23,638 nucleotides of DNA from positions 1,748,051 through 1,771,688 of the forward strand of contig BFEA01000195.1 of NCBI GenBank assembly GCA_003427395.1, read 5' to 3'. The first letter of the stretch is position 1; the number at the start of each line of letters is the position of its first letter. Both the position numbers and the translations under genes were made by a program. This document shows positions 1 to 9,959 of this stretch, piece by piece. Source of the stretch: Chara braunii (taxonomy: Eukaryota > Streptophyta > Charophyceae > Charales > Characeae). The notes beneath the pieces were generated by a model that saw only the letters and a program-made list of their open reading frames with translations, was not told where the DNA came from and did no database searches.

Positions 1-28
1 TCTCTCTCTGTCTCTCTCTCTCTCTCTC
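1..28. repeat. CT/TC dinucleotide microsatellite
   Basis: The window opens in an almost pure TC repeat with one G interruption. It probably continues to the left of the window. Confidence 0.9.
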
Positions 29-540
29 CTAATCCACAAAATCTGCATGCGGTCTTTATTTCGGACAAGTTCATCAAATCTGACCGTGGCCAGGGCAATA
101 TCGACGGCCCACTCTCTTTCGGGTTAAAAAGCAAAGTCATCGACCGTCACACCAAGCCGTAGTCAAATGGAAGGTGAGCAACACTCGTCCATCAATTACA
201 AGGAAAACAACGTTAGCCTAAAACGCCCATCCCTATCAAAAGTTTGCATATCTGAGGACCAGAGGGGCAATAGCCCTTCCCATCGTTTTGCATATCTTGT
301 TTATTGCGACAAACGGACCCCACCCAACAGTCTCCCCACTCTGTCCACGTACCCTACACGACTAGTTGGGAATACCAGTTTGAACCGGCCAAGGTCAGCC
401 ATAGCCGGGAACCCTTCAGGGCCCCGTGAAGTTCCGCACCCCCAAGCGCCCTTGTGCCCTAGTCAGCCATGCATCGCTTCAGCTATGCCGACGGAGAGGT
501 CTGGCCACGTGAGTCAATGCACATTAGCGCAGCTCCGTTT
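29..540. other. Non-coding stretch, nothing recognised
   Basis: An open frame of about 150 codons crosses 167-622 on the plus strand, but its translation has no recognisable domain and it runs into the tandem duplication that follows. I see no RNA gene or mobile element here. Confidence 0.5.
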
Positions 541-915
541 CGTGATCGCCCACTGCCTGCCGGAGGGCGTACTATTCTTTGAATTCGCCTTTTTTTCGCC
601 TTTTGGGGTAACTTCGGTGTAGTCACGAAAATAGTTTGTAATTGCATTTGAAACACTGATTTCGCATTTTAGTCGGGGGCCGAGTTTCAATTGCAGTTGA
701 AACTCTACCTGCCTTTCGGTAGCAGTTCAGTCAGGGCGTGATCGCCCGCTGCCTGCAGAGGGCATACTATTCTTTCACCTCTCGGGGTAACTTCGGCGCA
801 GTCACGAAAATAGTTTGTAATTGCTTTCGAAACACTGATTTCACACTTTAGTCAGGGGCTGAGTTTCAATTGCAGTTGAAACTTGACCTGCCTTTGGGTA
901 GCAGTTCAGTCAGGG
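541..915 (+). repeat. Two-copy tandem duplication (~196 and ~179 bp)
   Basis: Unit 1 (541-736) and unit 2 (737-915) both start CGTGATCGCCC and end GCAGTTCAGTCAGGG. Both contain AGTCACGAAAATAGTTTG followed by a near-palindrome. Unit 2 is about 17 bp shorter, mainly through loss of a T-rich segment. The copies differ by scattered substitutions, so the duplication is not recent. Confidence 0.9.
682..705. repeat. 24-bp near-palindrome, first of three copies
   Basis: GAGTTTCAA and TTGAAACTC arms flank a central TGCA-like core. Copies recur at 861-884 (in the second tandem unit) and at 2970-2993 (in the opposite sense). It could be a protein-binding site or a foldback remnant. Confidence 0.7.
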
Positions 916-1029
916 CCCTCGTCTATCAACGAACAGCAGATAAAACGGAAAAAAAAAACAAAAGCATCCCTTATGCTGTGATCGCGGTCCGACACAGGAT
1001 GCAACAGTACTTGTCTGGAACTGAATGAA

Positions 1030-1432
1030 GCGAGGCAGTTAGAGGCGCGCCACACAGGCTGTAGAAAACCGGTTTTCGACAATTTTGCATCGCCGCACAG
1101 ACTTTCGAAGAATACCGGCTCAAAAAACTTTCTACAGGTGTCAGAATGGTACTTTCGATAGCCGCCCTTTCCTCCCCCCTGCAGGTGACGGAAATTCGAC
1201 AGTGCCCCGCCTAGCTTTCGAATATTGCGTTTAAATTTGCGTTGTCAGGGACTGTTCCGTCAACTTCCGTGAAATCCGTCCGCCTGGCCATGACCGAAAA
1301 CCTTGCCCCTCCACAGCCTGTGTGGCGAAGGGGGGCCAAACTGTAGACCACCGACTTTCAAATTTTTTCTGACACCTGTAGAAACTCTTTCAGTTTCGAC
1401 AGCCTGTGTGGCGAGCCTCTTAGCTGCCTCGC
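1030..1432. mobile_element. Foldback element of about 400 bp (inverted terminal arms)
   Basis: The left arm 1030-1062 and right arm 1399-1432 are reverse complements apart from a few changes; both contain GCGAGGCAG and CGCCACACAGGCTGT. A second, perfect 17-bp inverted pair lies inside them: 1129-1145 (TTTCTACAGGTGTCAGA) and 1368-1384. The nested order gives a long interrupted hairpin like a foldback or MITE-type element. No transposase gene is present, and a target-site duplication was not clear. Confidence 0.55.
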
Positions 1433-1548
1433 GTGGAATCCGCCCTGCCTGGCTGACAGGGCGCTACAAGGACCTTACAACAAAAATTAAACAAAGAAAA
1501 AAACATGTCTCACGGTCCTCACAACTGGCCAGATACATTCCTCAAAGC

Positions 1549-1595
1549 ACTGGTGTAACTTTTTTTTTTTTTTTTTTTTTTTAACTGGTGTAACT
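1549..1595 (-). mobile_element. Poly(A)-only insertion flanked by a 12-bp direct repeat
   Basis: ACTGGTGTAACT occurs at 1549-1560 and again at 1584-1595, with only a T-tract (to 1582) and one A between them. Read on the minus strand this is an A-tract inside a target-site duplication, as expected if a retrotransposition event was truncated inside the poly(A) tail. Replication slippage is the main alternative. Confidence 0.6.
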
Positions 1596-1765
1596 TCCAC
1601 CTACGTGGATTTTTTTATTTTTTTTTGAAACACACCTCCCATTTGTGATAGTGGTGCTGATACGAGCAGACATAGTTGCTTCTTTTTTTTTTTTTTTCTC
1701 TTATTCTTTCCTTTTTCTTCTTTGGCCTCCATCTCTCTGAATTGTGCAGGGAGGCCCCTCCACGC

Positions 1766-2040
1766 CCCGCCACACGAATCTGGGCCGTGGCCAATCTGGG
1801 CCGTGGCCAATCTGTGGTGTAGCCGAGACATCTGGGCCGTGGCCAATCTGGGATGTGGCCGAGACCCGCCACGCGAATCTGGGCCGTGGCCAATCTGTGG
1901 TGTGGCCGAGACATCTGGGCCGTGGCCAATCTGGGGTGTGGCCGAGACATCTGGGCCGTGGCCAATCTGGGGTGTGGCCGAGACATCTCGGCCGTGGCCA
2001 GTCTGGGGTGTGGCCGAGACATCTCAGTCGTGGCCCAACC
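1766..2040. repeat. 36-bp minisatellite array
   Basis: Units of 36 bp built from CTGGGCCGTGGCCAATCTG and GGGTGTGGCCGAGAC repeat about seven times with substitutions. The longer block around CCGCCACRCGAATCTGGG occurs at both 1767 and 1866, which suggests a higher-order repeat. Because 36 is divisible by 3, several frames stay open on both strands and give 12-residue repetitive peptides; these are not evidence of a gene. The same unit recurs, inverted, at 12557-12678. Confidence 0.93.
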
Positions 2041-2055
2041 ATGGGGCTGTTTTTC

Positions 2056-2109
2056 TTTTTTTTTCCAGCCGCGGCGCGACGCAGTGCAGCGTGCGATCGG
2101 AAAAAAAAA
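2056..2109. repeat. T-run/A-run hairpin with a GC-rich loop
   Basis: Nine T plus CC at 2056-2066 can pair with GG plus nine A at 2099-2109, enclosing a 32-nt GC-rich loop. It may be two opposed poly(A) remnants rather than a functional hairpin. Confidence 0.5.
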
Positions 2110-2115
2110 AAAAAA

Positions 2116-3046
2116 GGGCCATGTGCCTGACTGGTGGGTATCGCAAGCTGCTGCTCTATGTTACGCCTTTGAGTACTCCTGTCTTCCTCATTTTGGCTCT
2201 GACACGCCGTTCTGTTGCTTGGCCACGGGTGTCCTGTCCTGTCCGCCTGCGGAGAATCGTCGAGGCATTTCGTTCCGCCTTCATGGCTAGGTCTATCCAC
2301 GTTTCCTGCTGCAGCTGGGCACCGGGAGATTTTTCTTGTGTTTTCTTCCCTGTGTGTTTGCCTTGTTTTGTTGCTTGTCTGTGCAGGGATCTTGACGAAG
2401 TTCCTCTCCGGATGCTGCCTTCTTTCTTCCGGTCCTTGGGTGTCAGCCGAGTTAGATCGGACGATTGTCCCTTTGATGATTATACGACGCTCTGTCGTCG
2501 CGGATGCTTCTGTTTGGAGATTCGGGGACTGACATTTGATGCGACTTTGGTATGGTTTCTCCTCACAGGGTTGGAGAGTACAGGTGTAGCGTAGGCTATG
2601 TAAGGAGGCAAGGCTATGGTATTGGCCTCCTTAGTTGAACTGTGGTTCGATTGCAATCAGGATACCTCGTGATGACGCTACTGGCGGGGTAGTAGAAACG
2701 CGTTGAGGGATGGCCGCATCGGTTAGAGGATGGATATGGGGGGTTGAGTCTTTTTTGACTCTTTGGGTTTGAACTTTGAAGCCCTGTGTCTCATGTTTTA
2801 TTTCGGGCTTTTTCCCTTCTGTTTATTCGTGCTCAGTTCGAAATTTGTGTGCAATCAGGATTATGTTATATTGGTGTATTTGTCTAATATCCTGGCTCAT
2901 GCGAGTGACTGTTTGCCGACAGTTCCTCTTCTTCATGTGCCTGACTGAACTGCTAGAAAAGGCCAGCCCGAGTTTCAACTGCAATTGAAACTTGGGCCCC
3001 GTCTAAACTGCTAAAACGCAGTTCGAAATGCAATTGTGAACTGTAA

Positions 3047-3049
<3 letters not shown>
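2116..3049. other. Non-coding stretch with small hairpins
   Basis: No gene is recognised. A perfect 9-bp stem (TAAGGAGGC at 2601-2609, GCCTCCTTA at 2625-2633) has a 15-nt loop. GAGTC-T6-GACTC lies at 2746-2761. GCAATCAGGAT occurs twice, near 2655 and 2851. The third copy of the 24-bp near-palindrome is at 2970-2993. A pyrimidine-rich tract ending CTGTGCAG near 2388 looks like a splice acceptor but has no supported exon. Confidence 0.45.
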
Positions 3050-3079
<30 letters not shown>

Positions 3080-3090
3080 NTTTTTTTTTT

Positions 3091-3477
3091 AAACACCCCC
3101 CGTCAGTGTTAGTGCTGCTGATAAGAGCAGACACCACTAACACCTGGGGAGAGACTCCATCTATTGGTGGGGAGCATCACCTGCTGGAAAGCGGGTCCAG
3201 CGTCCCTTATACAAAATCTGAGAATGAGTAAGCACAGTGATTGTGAGCCCTGCCAGCATTGATTGCCCTGTCTTCAGGGGATTCACTGAGCAGGTGTTGT
3301 GAAAATCATCGTAATGTAGCCCTTATCTCCCGTATCTCTTCACCCCCAGGGCGCCAGATCTCTCAATATGCACTGATACCTCTTCAGGAGATTGAAACGC
3401 TGTTTGGTTAGAAGGAAAACTCCCTGGGGGCTCCAGAAGAGAGATCCTTATGTTCCTCCCCCACTGTCCAACCCCAT
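3091..3477 (-). ncRNA. Structured 3' UTR of LINE copy 1
   Basis: The sequence between the ORF stop and the poly(A) tail contains the blocks shared by all family members. In element order: a GGCGCC...GGGGTGAAGAG block near 3352; hairpin 1, inner stem CCCTG/CAGGG at 3266-3270 and 3275-3279; hairpin 2, GCTGGA/TCCAGC at 3183-3188 and 3196-3201; and hairpin 3, GTGTTAGTG/CACTAACAC at 3106-3114 and 3135-3143. Poly(A) follows within about 15 nt of hairpin 3. Free-standing copies occur elsewhere in the window. Confidence 0.75.
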
Positions 3478-5607
3478 TTAGCCATACCATGCTTCATCTA
3501 GAATTGTCAGGGCACTTGGGGGGAAAAGGTCCGGAAAGTCGTGTGGGGGGCGAAGGGGCTCCGTCGGGTCTGGGACTGTCCAGTTATTGAAGACCAGTTT
3601 ATAATCCCTATGAAGTGTTTCTTTTTTCGGGTTGTCTGTTCTTAACTCGGACCCCTTGTTCCTCCCCTCCCAACTCACCGACGCTATCCATCCCCCTTGT
3701 TCACTCCCCAACCATTCCTTGCCAAAGGTTTCAATTTTCTTTTGTATCTCTGCGGTGTCGCTCAGGGGAGCCAATTGCCCTTCTAGCACCTGCCATCTCA
3801 TTAGCAATTCTGTTTGTATATGCGATTTGATTTGCTCTGTCACTTCCGGACCTTCCACCCTTGCCTTGTCGATGGCCAGTGCACATCTTTTCCACCACAG
3901 CGCCCATAGTATGGCACGTCTACCCAACTGAAACATATTGGATCTGAAATCACAGGATTGGCCATGGGGCCAATGCCCTATGAGTATCGCCCGCCATTCC
4001 CAGGGCCAGTCCTCGTCTCCTACCGTTTGCCTCCATATTCGATCCCACCAACGCCAGGTGAGGATTGCCCCCGGGCACTGGAAAAAAATGTGTTCTATGG
4101 TTTCTGGTATCTTTCTATGGGGGAAGTTTTGCAGACAGCTAGGACACCACGGGGCCGCAAGCCCCTTCTGTTCTAAATGGGTGTGATCTATCATCCAGTT
4201 TTTTGTGGGAAGGCATCTATGCGCAATCTGCCATTGCAGAGATGTAATCTTCGCCAGTTTTTTCTTGGTTTCGTGGAACCACCGGATCGGTTTCAGGCGC
4301 TCTGTAGGTACATTAAGGTGCTTTCCCCACCTTTCATTGATGCTGTCCACCAACTGTTTCTTTGGGCGAAGCATCCGGTAGGAGGATTTAGCCGAAAGTC
4401 TGTGTAGGAACAAGGTTTTTCTGGTACCCTTCGGGAAAGATTTCGAGGGGGTCCAACCCCAGTTCAACGGGTCGAAGGGAAGCATGGCGATTGAGGTTTC
4501 TGGTCGGAACGCCAACCTTTCTTGTCCATCCTCTAACACCCGGATTCTGAAAAGCTGGTTTCTTGCCATCCACTTAAATGGGTCGCTGCGTCCCTCTAGC
4601 CGGCATTGTCCGCTTACTGTATAAAGTTCGATTAGTGCATCCTCCTGACGGAGCGCATGAATCAGGCCAACCCATCCCCTCTTCTCGGCTATCGCCACCC
4701 AGTCCCCCTCATGGAGTTTCGGTCCTTTCTTGAGAATGCGGTACCAGTCAAGTGGGACGGAAAAGATAAACTCTTCCAAGCGGTCCTCCCTTGCACGAGC
4801 ATATTTGAGTTGGTCTTTAAGTTGTTCCTCTGTTTTCCAATCCCGCTCTTGGTTGTCCCACATGTCCCTAATTCCAGTAATCCTTTTTTGCACCCAGTTT
4901 TTCCAAGGCGCCACTGTGCCGTGGAGGACCCGGCCACCCGTGTCAGTTACCCATCTATTGCCAAATAAGGGTTGTTTGTAGACCTCTTCCCATCTGTCCG
5001 GGGCTCGTTTATCCGGCAGGGGCAATCTCCTCCAGTTTATTATGAGTCCCGGACAGAACGTATTGCGCAATCTGCCCTGAAGTCGTGGGAGGGCCCAGTA
5101 TCTATCTTCCAGCCACAGCAGGAGATCAACAAAAGAGGGTGTTTTGGGAGCTAAGCTTCTGATGCAGTGCAATGCAAGCTTGCTCCATGGAGAGTGTGGT
5201 TCCACTATGAACTTTTGAATCCATTTTAGGCTGAGTGCTGCTGTTTGTGTGGGTGGGTCTATAATACCTAGCCCTGCTTGGGCTTTGGGCTGAAAAACCG
5301 AATCCCATGCCACCCGACTGATGGCTGTTAGGGATTCGTGATCTCCTCTCCATAGAAAGGCCGCCACCTGTCTACGTAATATTTTTTGCGCTTCCTTGCT
5401 AAGGGGCCATATTAAAGATTTATACCACAGAATAGCTAGCACCACGTTGTTTATTGCTAAGGCTCGTCCGAACAGTGAGGTGTGCTTCCCTTTCCATGCC
5501 GTCATTTTTTGGAGGGCCGGACCGACGAGCCATTCGTCGTTGGAGGGCGGGCGGCCTTCTGCTGTCATTTGGACTCCTAGGACTCGGACCGGTGTTGCCT
5601 TGTCCAG
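3478..5607 (-). pseudogene. LINE copy 1 ORF2, C-terminal part with zf-RVT zinc finger
   Basis: This ~700-codon frame follows the reverse transcriptase in the same reading frame; only stops at 5623-5625 (TAA) and 5608-5610 (TAG) separate them. The first ~80 residues match the usual post-RT segment (SLFGRALAINNVVLAILWYK, then AFLWRG). Near residues 470-500 is a zf-RVT type knuckle, WCPSC ... EHIFFQC (C-x2-C ... H-x4-C), followed by a Trp-rich segment TWRWWDRIW and then RRAILWALWWKR. The frame ends at a TAA at 3478, after DEAWYG. In LINEs this region is thought to bind template RNA and position target-primed reverse transcription. It is open for about 690 codons but is part of a dead element. 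Confidence 0.88.
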
Positions 5608-5622
5608 CTAGTGAACTTTGGG

Positions 5623-6915
5623 TTATTCGGGTGGCCTCCCTCCCTGGGAGTGTATCCACCATCCTTGGGTTTTGCTTCCCCAATTGACGACCATGTCAGA
5701 TACTTGGCAAAATTTGTCCATCATCTTGCGGATTTCCTCCATGTTTTCCCACGTGGCCTCCACCATTATAGTTAGGTCGTCCGCAAAGAGGGAGCAAATC
5801 GGAAGTGCTTCCTCGGGTATGGTTGTTATCCGGATCTTTCTCAAGTCCTTCTGGTGTCTTATGTTTGCAGCCAAGGCCTCCATTATTATCACAAAGAGAA
5901 AAGGCGCAAGAGGGTCCCCTTGTCTCACTGAACGGGTCAGGCGGATCTCTGGTGCAAGACAGTCGTTGATTTGCACCCTTGTGGACGCATTGCTATGTAG
6001 AATTGACACCCATTTCCTAAAGACGGGGCCAATGTTCATCTTGTTGAGACACCTGTCCAGAAAGAACCAGTCGACATGGTCGTATGCCTTTTCAAAGTCG
6101 ATAAAGATTATGGGCGTATTTTGATTGTTTTGTTTGGTTAGCCTCAAGACTGCATTGACTAAGAGGATGTTTTCTTGGATATTCCTGTTCTGAATGAAGG
6201 CAGTTTGAGCTGGGTGGATGATGTCCTCCATCACGGGGATCAGTCGGTTTGCTAGGCTCTTTGCCAACATCTTATAGACCACTGTGAGGAGTGTTATTGG
6301 TGTATAGTTCCTGATGTTAAGTTTGTCTCCTTTTTTGTACAGCAAGGCTAAGACCCCCTGTCCCACCAGTTCCCCCATCTTCCCTGTCTGCCAGACTTGG
6401 CGGTAGTATGTCATGAGATCCTCATCTAGAATGTTCCACATGGTCTCCAAGAACTCCTTCGGGAGGCCGTCGACCCCGGGTGTTTTCTCTTCCTCCATCT
6501 GCATCAATGCTGTCCATATTTCGTCTCTGGAGAGGGGCCCCTCAAGATTGTCCCTTTGTTGTTGGGAGAGACGGTGTTGGAGAGGTTCAAGAAAGTCTTC
6601 TACTGCGTTGATGTGCTCTTCACACTCGGGGTTCCCAATGTGGGATGAGAACAGGTCCTTGAAAAAATCCCTTGCGGTCTTGACACACTGTGGAGTGGAG
6701 AGACTCAGGGGCTCTTCTTGCGCCCAGGGGTTCATAAGTCCTTCTATCGTTGTTCTTCTTGTTCTGATTATGGCCATGCTGAAGAAGTGGGAGTCCATTG
6801 GTGCCTCTGTCTGGTTCTTTGTCAGTTTTCCCCTTATACGTGTTCCATTCCAACGCTGTTTTGCAAAGTCAATAAGTTTGTTTTTCAGCAGTGATATCTG
6901 CGTGACCTGGTCATC
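5623..6915 (-). pseudogene. LINE copy 1 ORF2, reverse transcriptase domain
   Basis: The translation contains the conserved RT motifs in order: ETMWNILDEDL, LLYKKGD and NYTPITLLTVVYKMLAKSLA; motif A FIDFEKAYD (near residue 230 from the Met at 6798); motif B RQGDPLAPFLFVI (near 290); and motif C FADDLTIM (near 338), with both catalytic Asp residues present. The enzyme would copy LINE RNA at a nicked chromosomal target. The open frame extends upstream of that Met to 6915, where TAA (6916-6918) and then TAG (6937-6939) interrupt it. It ends at TAA 5623-5625 and resumes in the same frame downstream, so the break is by substitution rather than indel. Confidence 0.93.
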
Positions 6916-7019
6916 TTATTGTGTGCATTCTTCCAACTATTGGATTTGTTTTAGCAATGTCATTTCTTGTTGGTTTTTGTATGACGCTATGAGTTTTGAA
7001 TAGTCTTTGCATTTTTTTG

Positions 7020-7592
7020 CTAGAAACAACAGTCCATTATTAACCATGTTAATTTAGAGCCTATTATGTCATTTTTTGTTCGCCAATAATACCACACATC
7101 CGCTATGTAACATTTGAACCGATCATTTTTTAGTAGAGAGGTATTTAGTTTGTAAAAGTCCAGCCCTTGATCCGGTCTCTTCCTGAAAGTCAGTGCGATC
7201 ATGCATGTCCTGTGGTCAAGACCTGTGAACGGACTGGGGGGCAGGATTGCCGCTATTTGGAGGGCCCCCTCGAGGTCCTCTGAGATAAGGATGAAGTCTA
7301 TTCTCGATCTGGTCAGTCTGGACGTGGCGTTGATCCGGTGGCATGTGAAGACTTTCTCATTAGGGTGGAGACGTCGAAACGTATCATAGGTCCCTAAAGT
7401 GTCGCAGAGGTCCTTGCCGATCTTTTCGTCCTCCTCCATGTACCATGGACACGGGGTGGGAGGTTGCCATCTGTCCAGCCCCCTATCCGGAGCTGCATTA
7501 TAGTCACCTTTCTTTCCCGAACAGCATTTGGGTCGTTGAGGCATACCACGCATATGAGTTATAACTCTAGCATCACCAGCGTTGAGATCCAC
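7020..7592 (-). pseudogene. LINE copy 1 ORF2, endonuclease domain, C-terminal half
   Basis: This minus-strand frame carries the second half of an APE/EEP-type endonuclease: GDYNAAPDRGLDR (the GDxN metal/phosphate motif), then SRLTRSRIDFILIS (the SRxDxI motif) and GLDHRTCMIAL (the catalytic His of the S/LDH motif). In an active LINE this domain nicks one DNA strand to prime reverse transcription. It is out of frame with both the upstream endonuclease half and the downstream RT. The segment just before GDYN is shortened; another frame there reads LNDPNAVRE, typical of this position in LINE endonucleases, so a small deletion plus a frameshift is likely near 7505-7565. Confidence 0.85.
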
Positions 7593-7830
7593 CTACCTTT
7601 CGTTGGATCTACCTCTGAGTAAACCACTTCCGCCCGTGATCCCGGCGGGACCCATATGGCCACCCTTGCGCTCCTGGGGCCGGGGGCAAACGCCTGGATT
7701 TTTTGGTATGGCCATACTGTTCTGTGCGCACGCTGATGCTCCGGCTTGTCCATGGTATGGGTTTCCTGCACACAGATCAGGTCCGGCCTGCGCTGTAAAC
7801 TGATTGGCCGCACTTCAAACGAGAAAAGAA
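7559..7830 (-). pseudogene. LINE copy 1 ORF2, endonuclease domain, N-terminal half
   Basis: RRPDLICVQETHTMDKPEH contains the catalytic Glu motif (QETH) of LINE endonucleases, followed by AVWGP-like strand residues (ARVAIWVPPG) and EVDPTKGRWISTLVML. The start of the domain (the usual N-terminal strand and Asn motif) is missing; upstream of EVRPISLQ the frame runs into a T/G-rich low-complexity tract at 7831-7870. I therefore place the 5' end of the LINE near 7830, even though the frame stays open to 7945. Confidence 0.8.
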
Positions 7831-9004
7831 AACTTTTTTTTTTCATGGGGGAGAGGGGGGGGGATAGAAAAGAAAACTCAAGCACTCCATGGGGTTGGTA
7901 GTGATCTCCTTGTTTTCCCCGGTCTATTGCAACCTCTCTGCACATTTATTCGAAGAGGGGGGGGAGGGGGGGAGGGGACGAAGGGTGAGGACAGGTGAGG
8001 GTGTGTGAATCAAACATAACCGCTTTTTTTTTTAACTTTTTTTAAAAATTATTTTTCTTCGTTTTCAGGTGGTGTCGCACTCGTTGCAATAGGCCATCAC
8101 TCGTGCGCTAGTGGAACCGTGCCTCTGAGGGCATACTCACAAAGGTAGCAAAATTCACAAAAATTGCAGATTCTGCGATAGTACGGGGTCGCACAGGCAG
8201 CACAGGTACGCAAATGACGCAAATGGGTACTCAAGTCCTCCAGCCTGCCTAGCCGTGGGGGTATGCGATTTGCGTCCACCTCAAGAGGTGAGCACAAATG
8301 CATTTTTGCTTTCCCAAGAGTTAAAGAAAAAAGAAGTCGAAAAAAAAGTTGGATACGACGCGGCAGGCACATGGGCAGAGCAATGGCGAGGCCCTTGGGA
8401 TGTAACACGAAGGAGGGGTTATGCTTGCAGCAAAAGGAGGGTGAACACTATGTAATCACAAGGCACAGAGTTTTGATGTACCGAGACTACATCCCGACAT
8501 TGTACATCAACTGCCAAGTTCCTGTGGGGAGTGCCCATTTCACGTTTGTTTTTCTTGTTCACACATGCTGAATGGAAAAAAAAAAAAAAAAAACTCTTCG
8601 TGTGACTTTCGAAACATAGGCTACGAACATCGTTATCTCTCGTTTTTTGTTTTTGTCTTTTGCTAATAGCCCCTTTTGGGAGTGTCCTTTCCACAAGACC
8701 ACTGACGGACTTTTGAAAACCCCATTGTGACAGGCGGGAAAGAGGTTGCAGATTTGAAAGGCCTGTCAAAGCCAAACTCCCTGACATGTTACGAAACTTT
8801 GTCGAAACCAGTTGCGTGGAAAGCCTGTGTGGCGAACACGTGGCATGGATTTTCCATGTTTCGGAAGGGTGTGTGGTGAGCACCTTATCACAAAAGTCGG
8901 CGGGCCTTTTTTCCGAAGATAGCCATAGAGGCCCTTCCCATAGATCCTTTGGAATGGGTCTGGAACCGTGACCCACGGAACAGCCCACGACAGCCCAAAC
9001 TTAA
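7831..9004. other. Non-coding stretch between two LINE copies
   Basis: It contains a G-rich tract (7849-7861, 7957-7976), T-runs near 8024-8045, and an A-run (8576-8593) preceded by ATGCTGAATGG that may be an old retroposon tail. AGCCTGTGTGGCGA at 8822-8835 is one copy of a dispersed motif. Open frames on both strands are short and unrecognised. Confidence 0.5.
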
Positions 9005-9940
9005 AAGTTAACACTGTCGAGACTCTCAGTAAAAGCAATGTATCGTATGCTCAGATTAAAGTGTTGCCTGAAAGACACGGTGATCGACCAATGCCAAAGG
9101 CATCTTAATGTGGAAAGACACCTTCTCACACCAATACCGTGACGTTGGTCCTGCAACACCAAGTATAAACCAGCAAAAATTACATCTCTCTTGTGGCAGA
9201 TTTTGCATCGGTGCCTACCAACTAACGATTGGTTGATCGACCAGTCGCAGTTAGAACGACAAGGCCGTGCACTCCCTTGGTGCTCTCGATGCTTGCTGGG
9301 TTTTCCGGCTAGAAAGAGAGCAGAGACAATCGAGCATATATTCCTTCAATGCCCCGCAGCCATTCTCACCTGGAGGTGGTGGGATAGGGTGTGGCAACAA
9401 ATGGTCCCGGGGCATCCATGGCCGTGGGATTGGCATGCCATCTTAACGGGCCATTACCCACCCTTCCAAAACGTCATCTCTGTGTCAAACATGTTCCATC
9501 TGTCCCGACGAACGATCTTGTGGGTCCTATGGTGGCAACGATGCGTCCTAACTCTAGACCAAGTTCGGGTAGAGGGAGAAGAAAGGGTGGAACAATTCAA
9601 AACGCACTTCCAACTGGAACTCTCGCATTGATGGAAGACAACGAAGCAAACACTAGACAACCTCCATAGATCCAAAGACATCCGGGAACGGCTAATACAT
9701 TTTTCTAGGGAATGGTTGGGCGGGGATCGGGAGGGATGAGTAGCGGAAGTAAGCTGGACGGGGGGTTGGGAAGAAGATGAGGGGGAGGAGGGCAGCCATG
9801 GAGAGGAGGTGCCAAGGGATTACCGATTAAGATTTAAGGATTGGCTGACAATAGACCCCAGACCCGTTCCCTCCCCACCCACAGTCCTTGAAAATACGTC
9901 TGTAAACGACGAAGCCCTCATGCTTGATGAAAAAAAAAAG
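9005..9940 (+). mobile_element. LINE copy 2, C-terminal fragment, same family as copy 1
   Basis: One reading frame from about 9005 to 9936 aligns with the C-terminal part of copy 1. RLSVKAMYRMLR matches RLSAKSSYRMLR; HLNV, KPAKITSLLW, HRCLPTNDWLID, TIEHIFLQCPAAILTWRWWD and PRDYRLRFKDW all have counterparts. The fragment is 5'-truncated near 9005. It ends ALMLDE followed directly by ten A, whereas copy 1 continues ALTILDEAWYG and then about 390 bp of 3' UTR, so its 3' UTR is absent. Confidence 0.88.
9038..9936 (+). pseudogene. LINE copy 2 ORF2 C-terminal frame with three internal stops
   Basis: The zf-RVT knuckle is intact: WCSRC ... EHIFLQC, followed by TWRWWDRVWQQM and RRTILWVLWWQR. TGA codons interrupt the frame at 9140-9142, 9629-9631 and 9737-9739, with no frameshift over about 300 codons. 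The stop at 9737 aligns with a Trp of copy 1 (GGWIASVSW versus EG-stop-VAEVSW), consistent with TGG to TGA. The longest uninterrupted segment is 9143-9631. A non-functional remnant. Confidence 0.87.
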
Positions 9941-9959
9941 AATCCAGTGGTCAAGGTCC

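Larger units (their letters stand above)
3050..7830 (-). mobile_element. LINE (non-LTR) retrotransposon copy 1, 5'-truncated and decayed
   Basis: On the minus strand the order is endonuclease (about 7830-7080), reverse transcriptase (6915-5626), C-terminal region with a CCHC zinc finger (5607-3481), a ~390-bp 3' UTR, and a poly(A) tail of about 40 nt (T-run 3050-3090, with one N). This is the order of an APE-type LINE ORF2. No ORF1 is visible, and the N-terminus of the endonuclease is missing. The 5' boundary is uncertain because a T-run and G-rich sequence follow at 7831-7870. The frame is broken by four stops and at least two frameshifts, so it cannot encode an active enzyme. No target-site duplication was found. 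Confidence 0.92.

Noticed and set aside
167-622. 151-codon ORF
   Set aside because: No domain, ordinary composition for random DNA, and it runs into the tandem duplication. Not enough for a gene call.
1601-2594. Several long overlapping ORFs on both strands
   Set aside because: They cross the 36-bp minisatellite, whose unit length is a multiple of three and lacks stops in several frames. The peptides are repeat translations, and the downstream parts have no recognisable content.
2746-2761. GAGTC-T6-GACTC as a transcription terminator
   Set aside because: Short stem with the T-run in the loop, not after the stem, and the window is eukaryotic.
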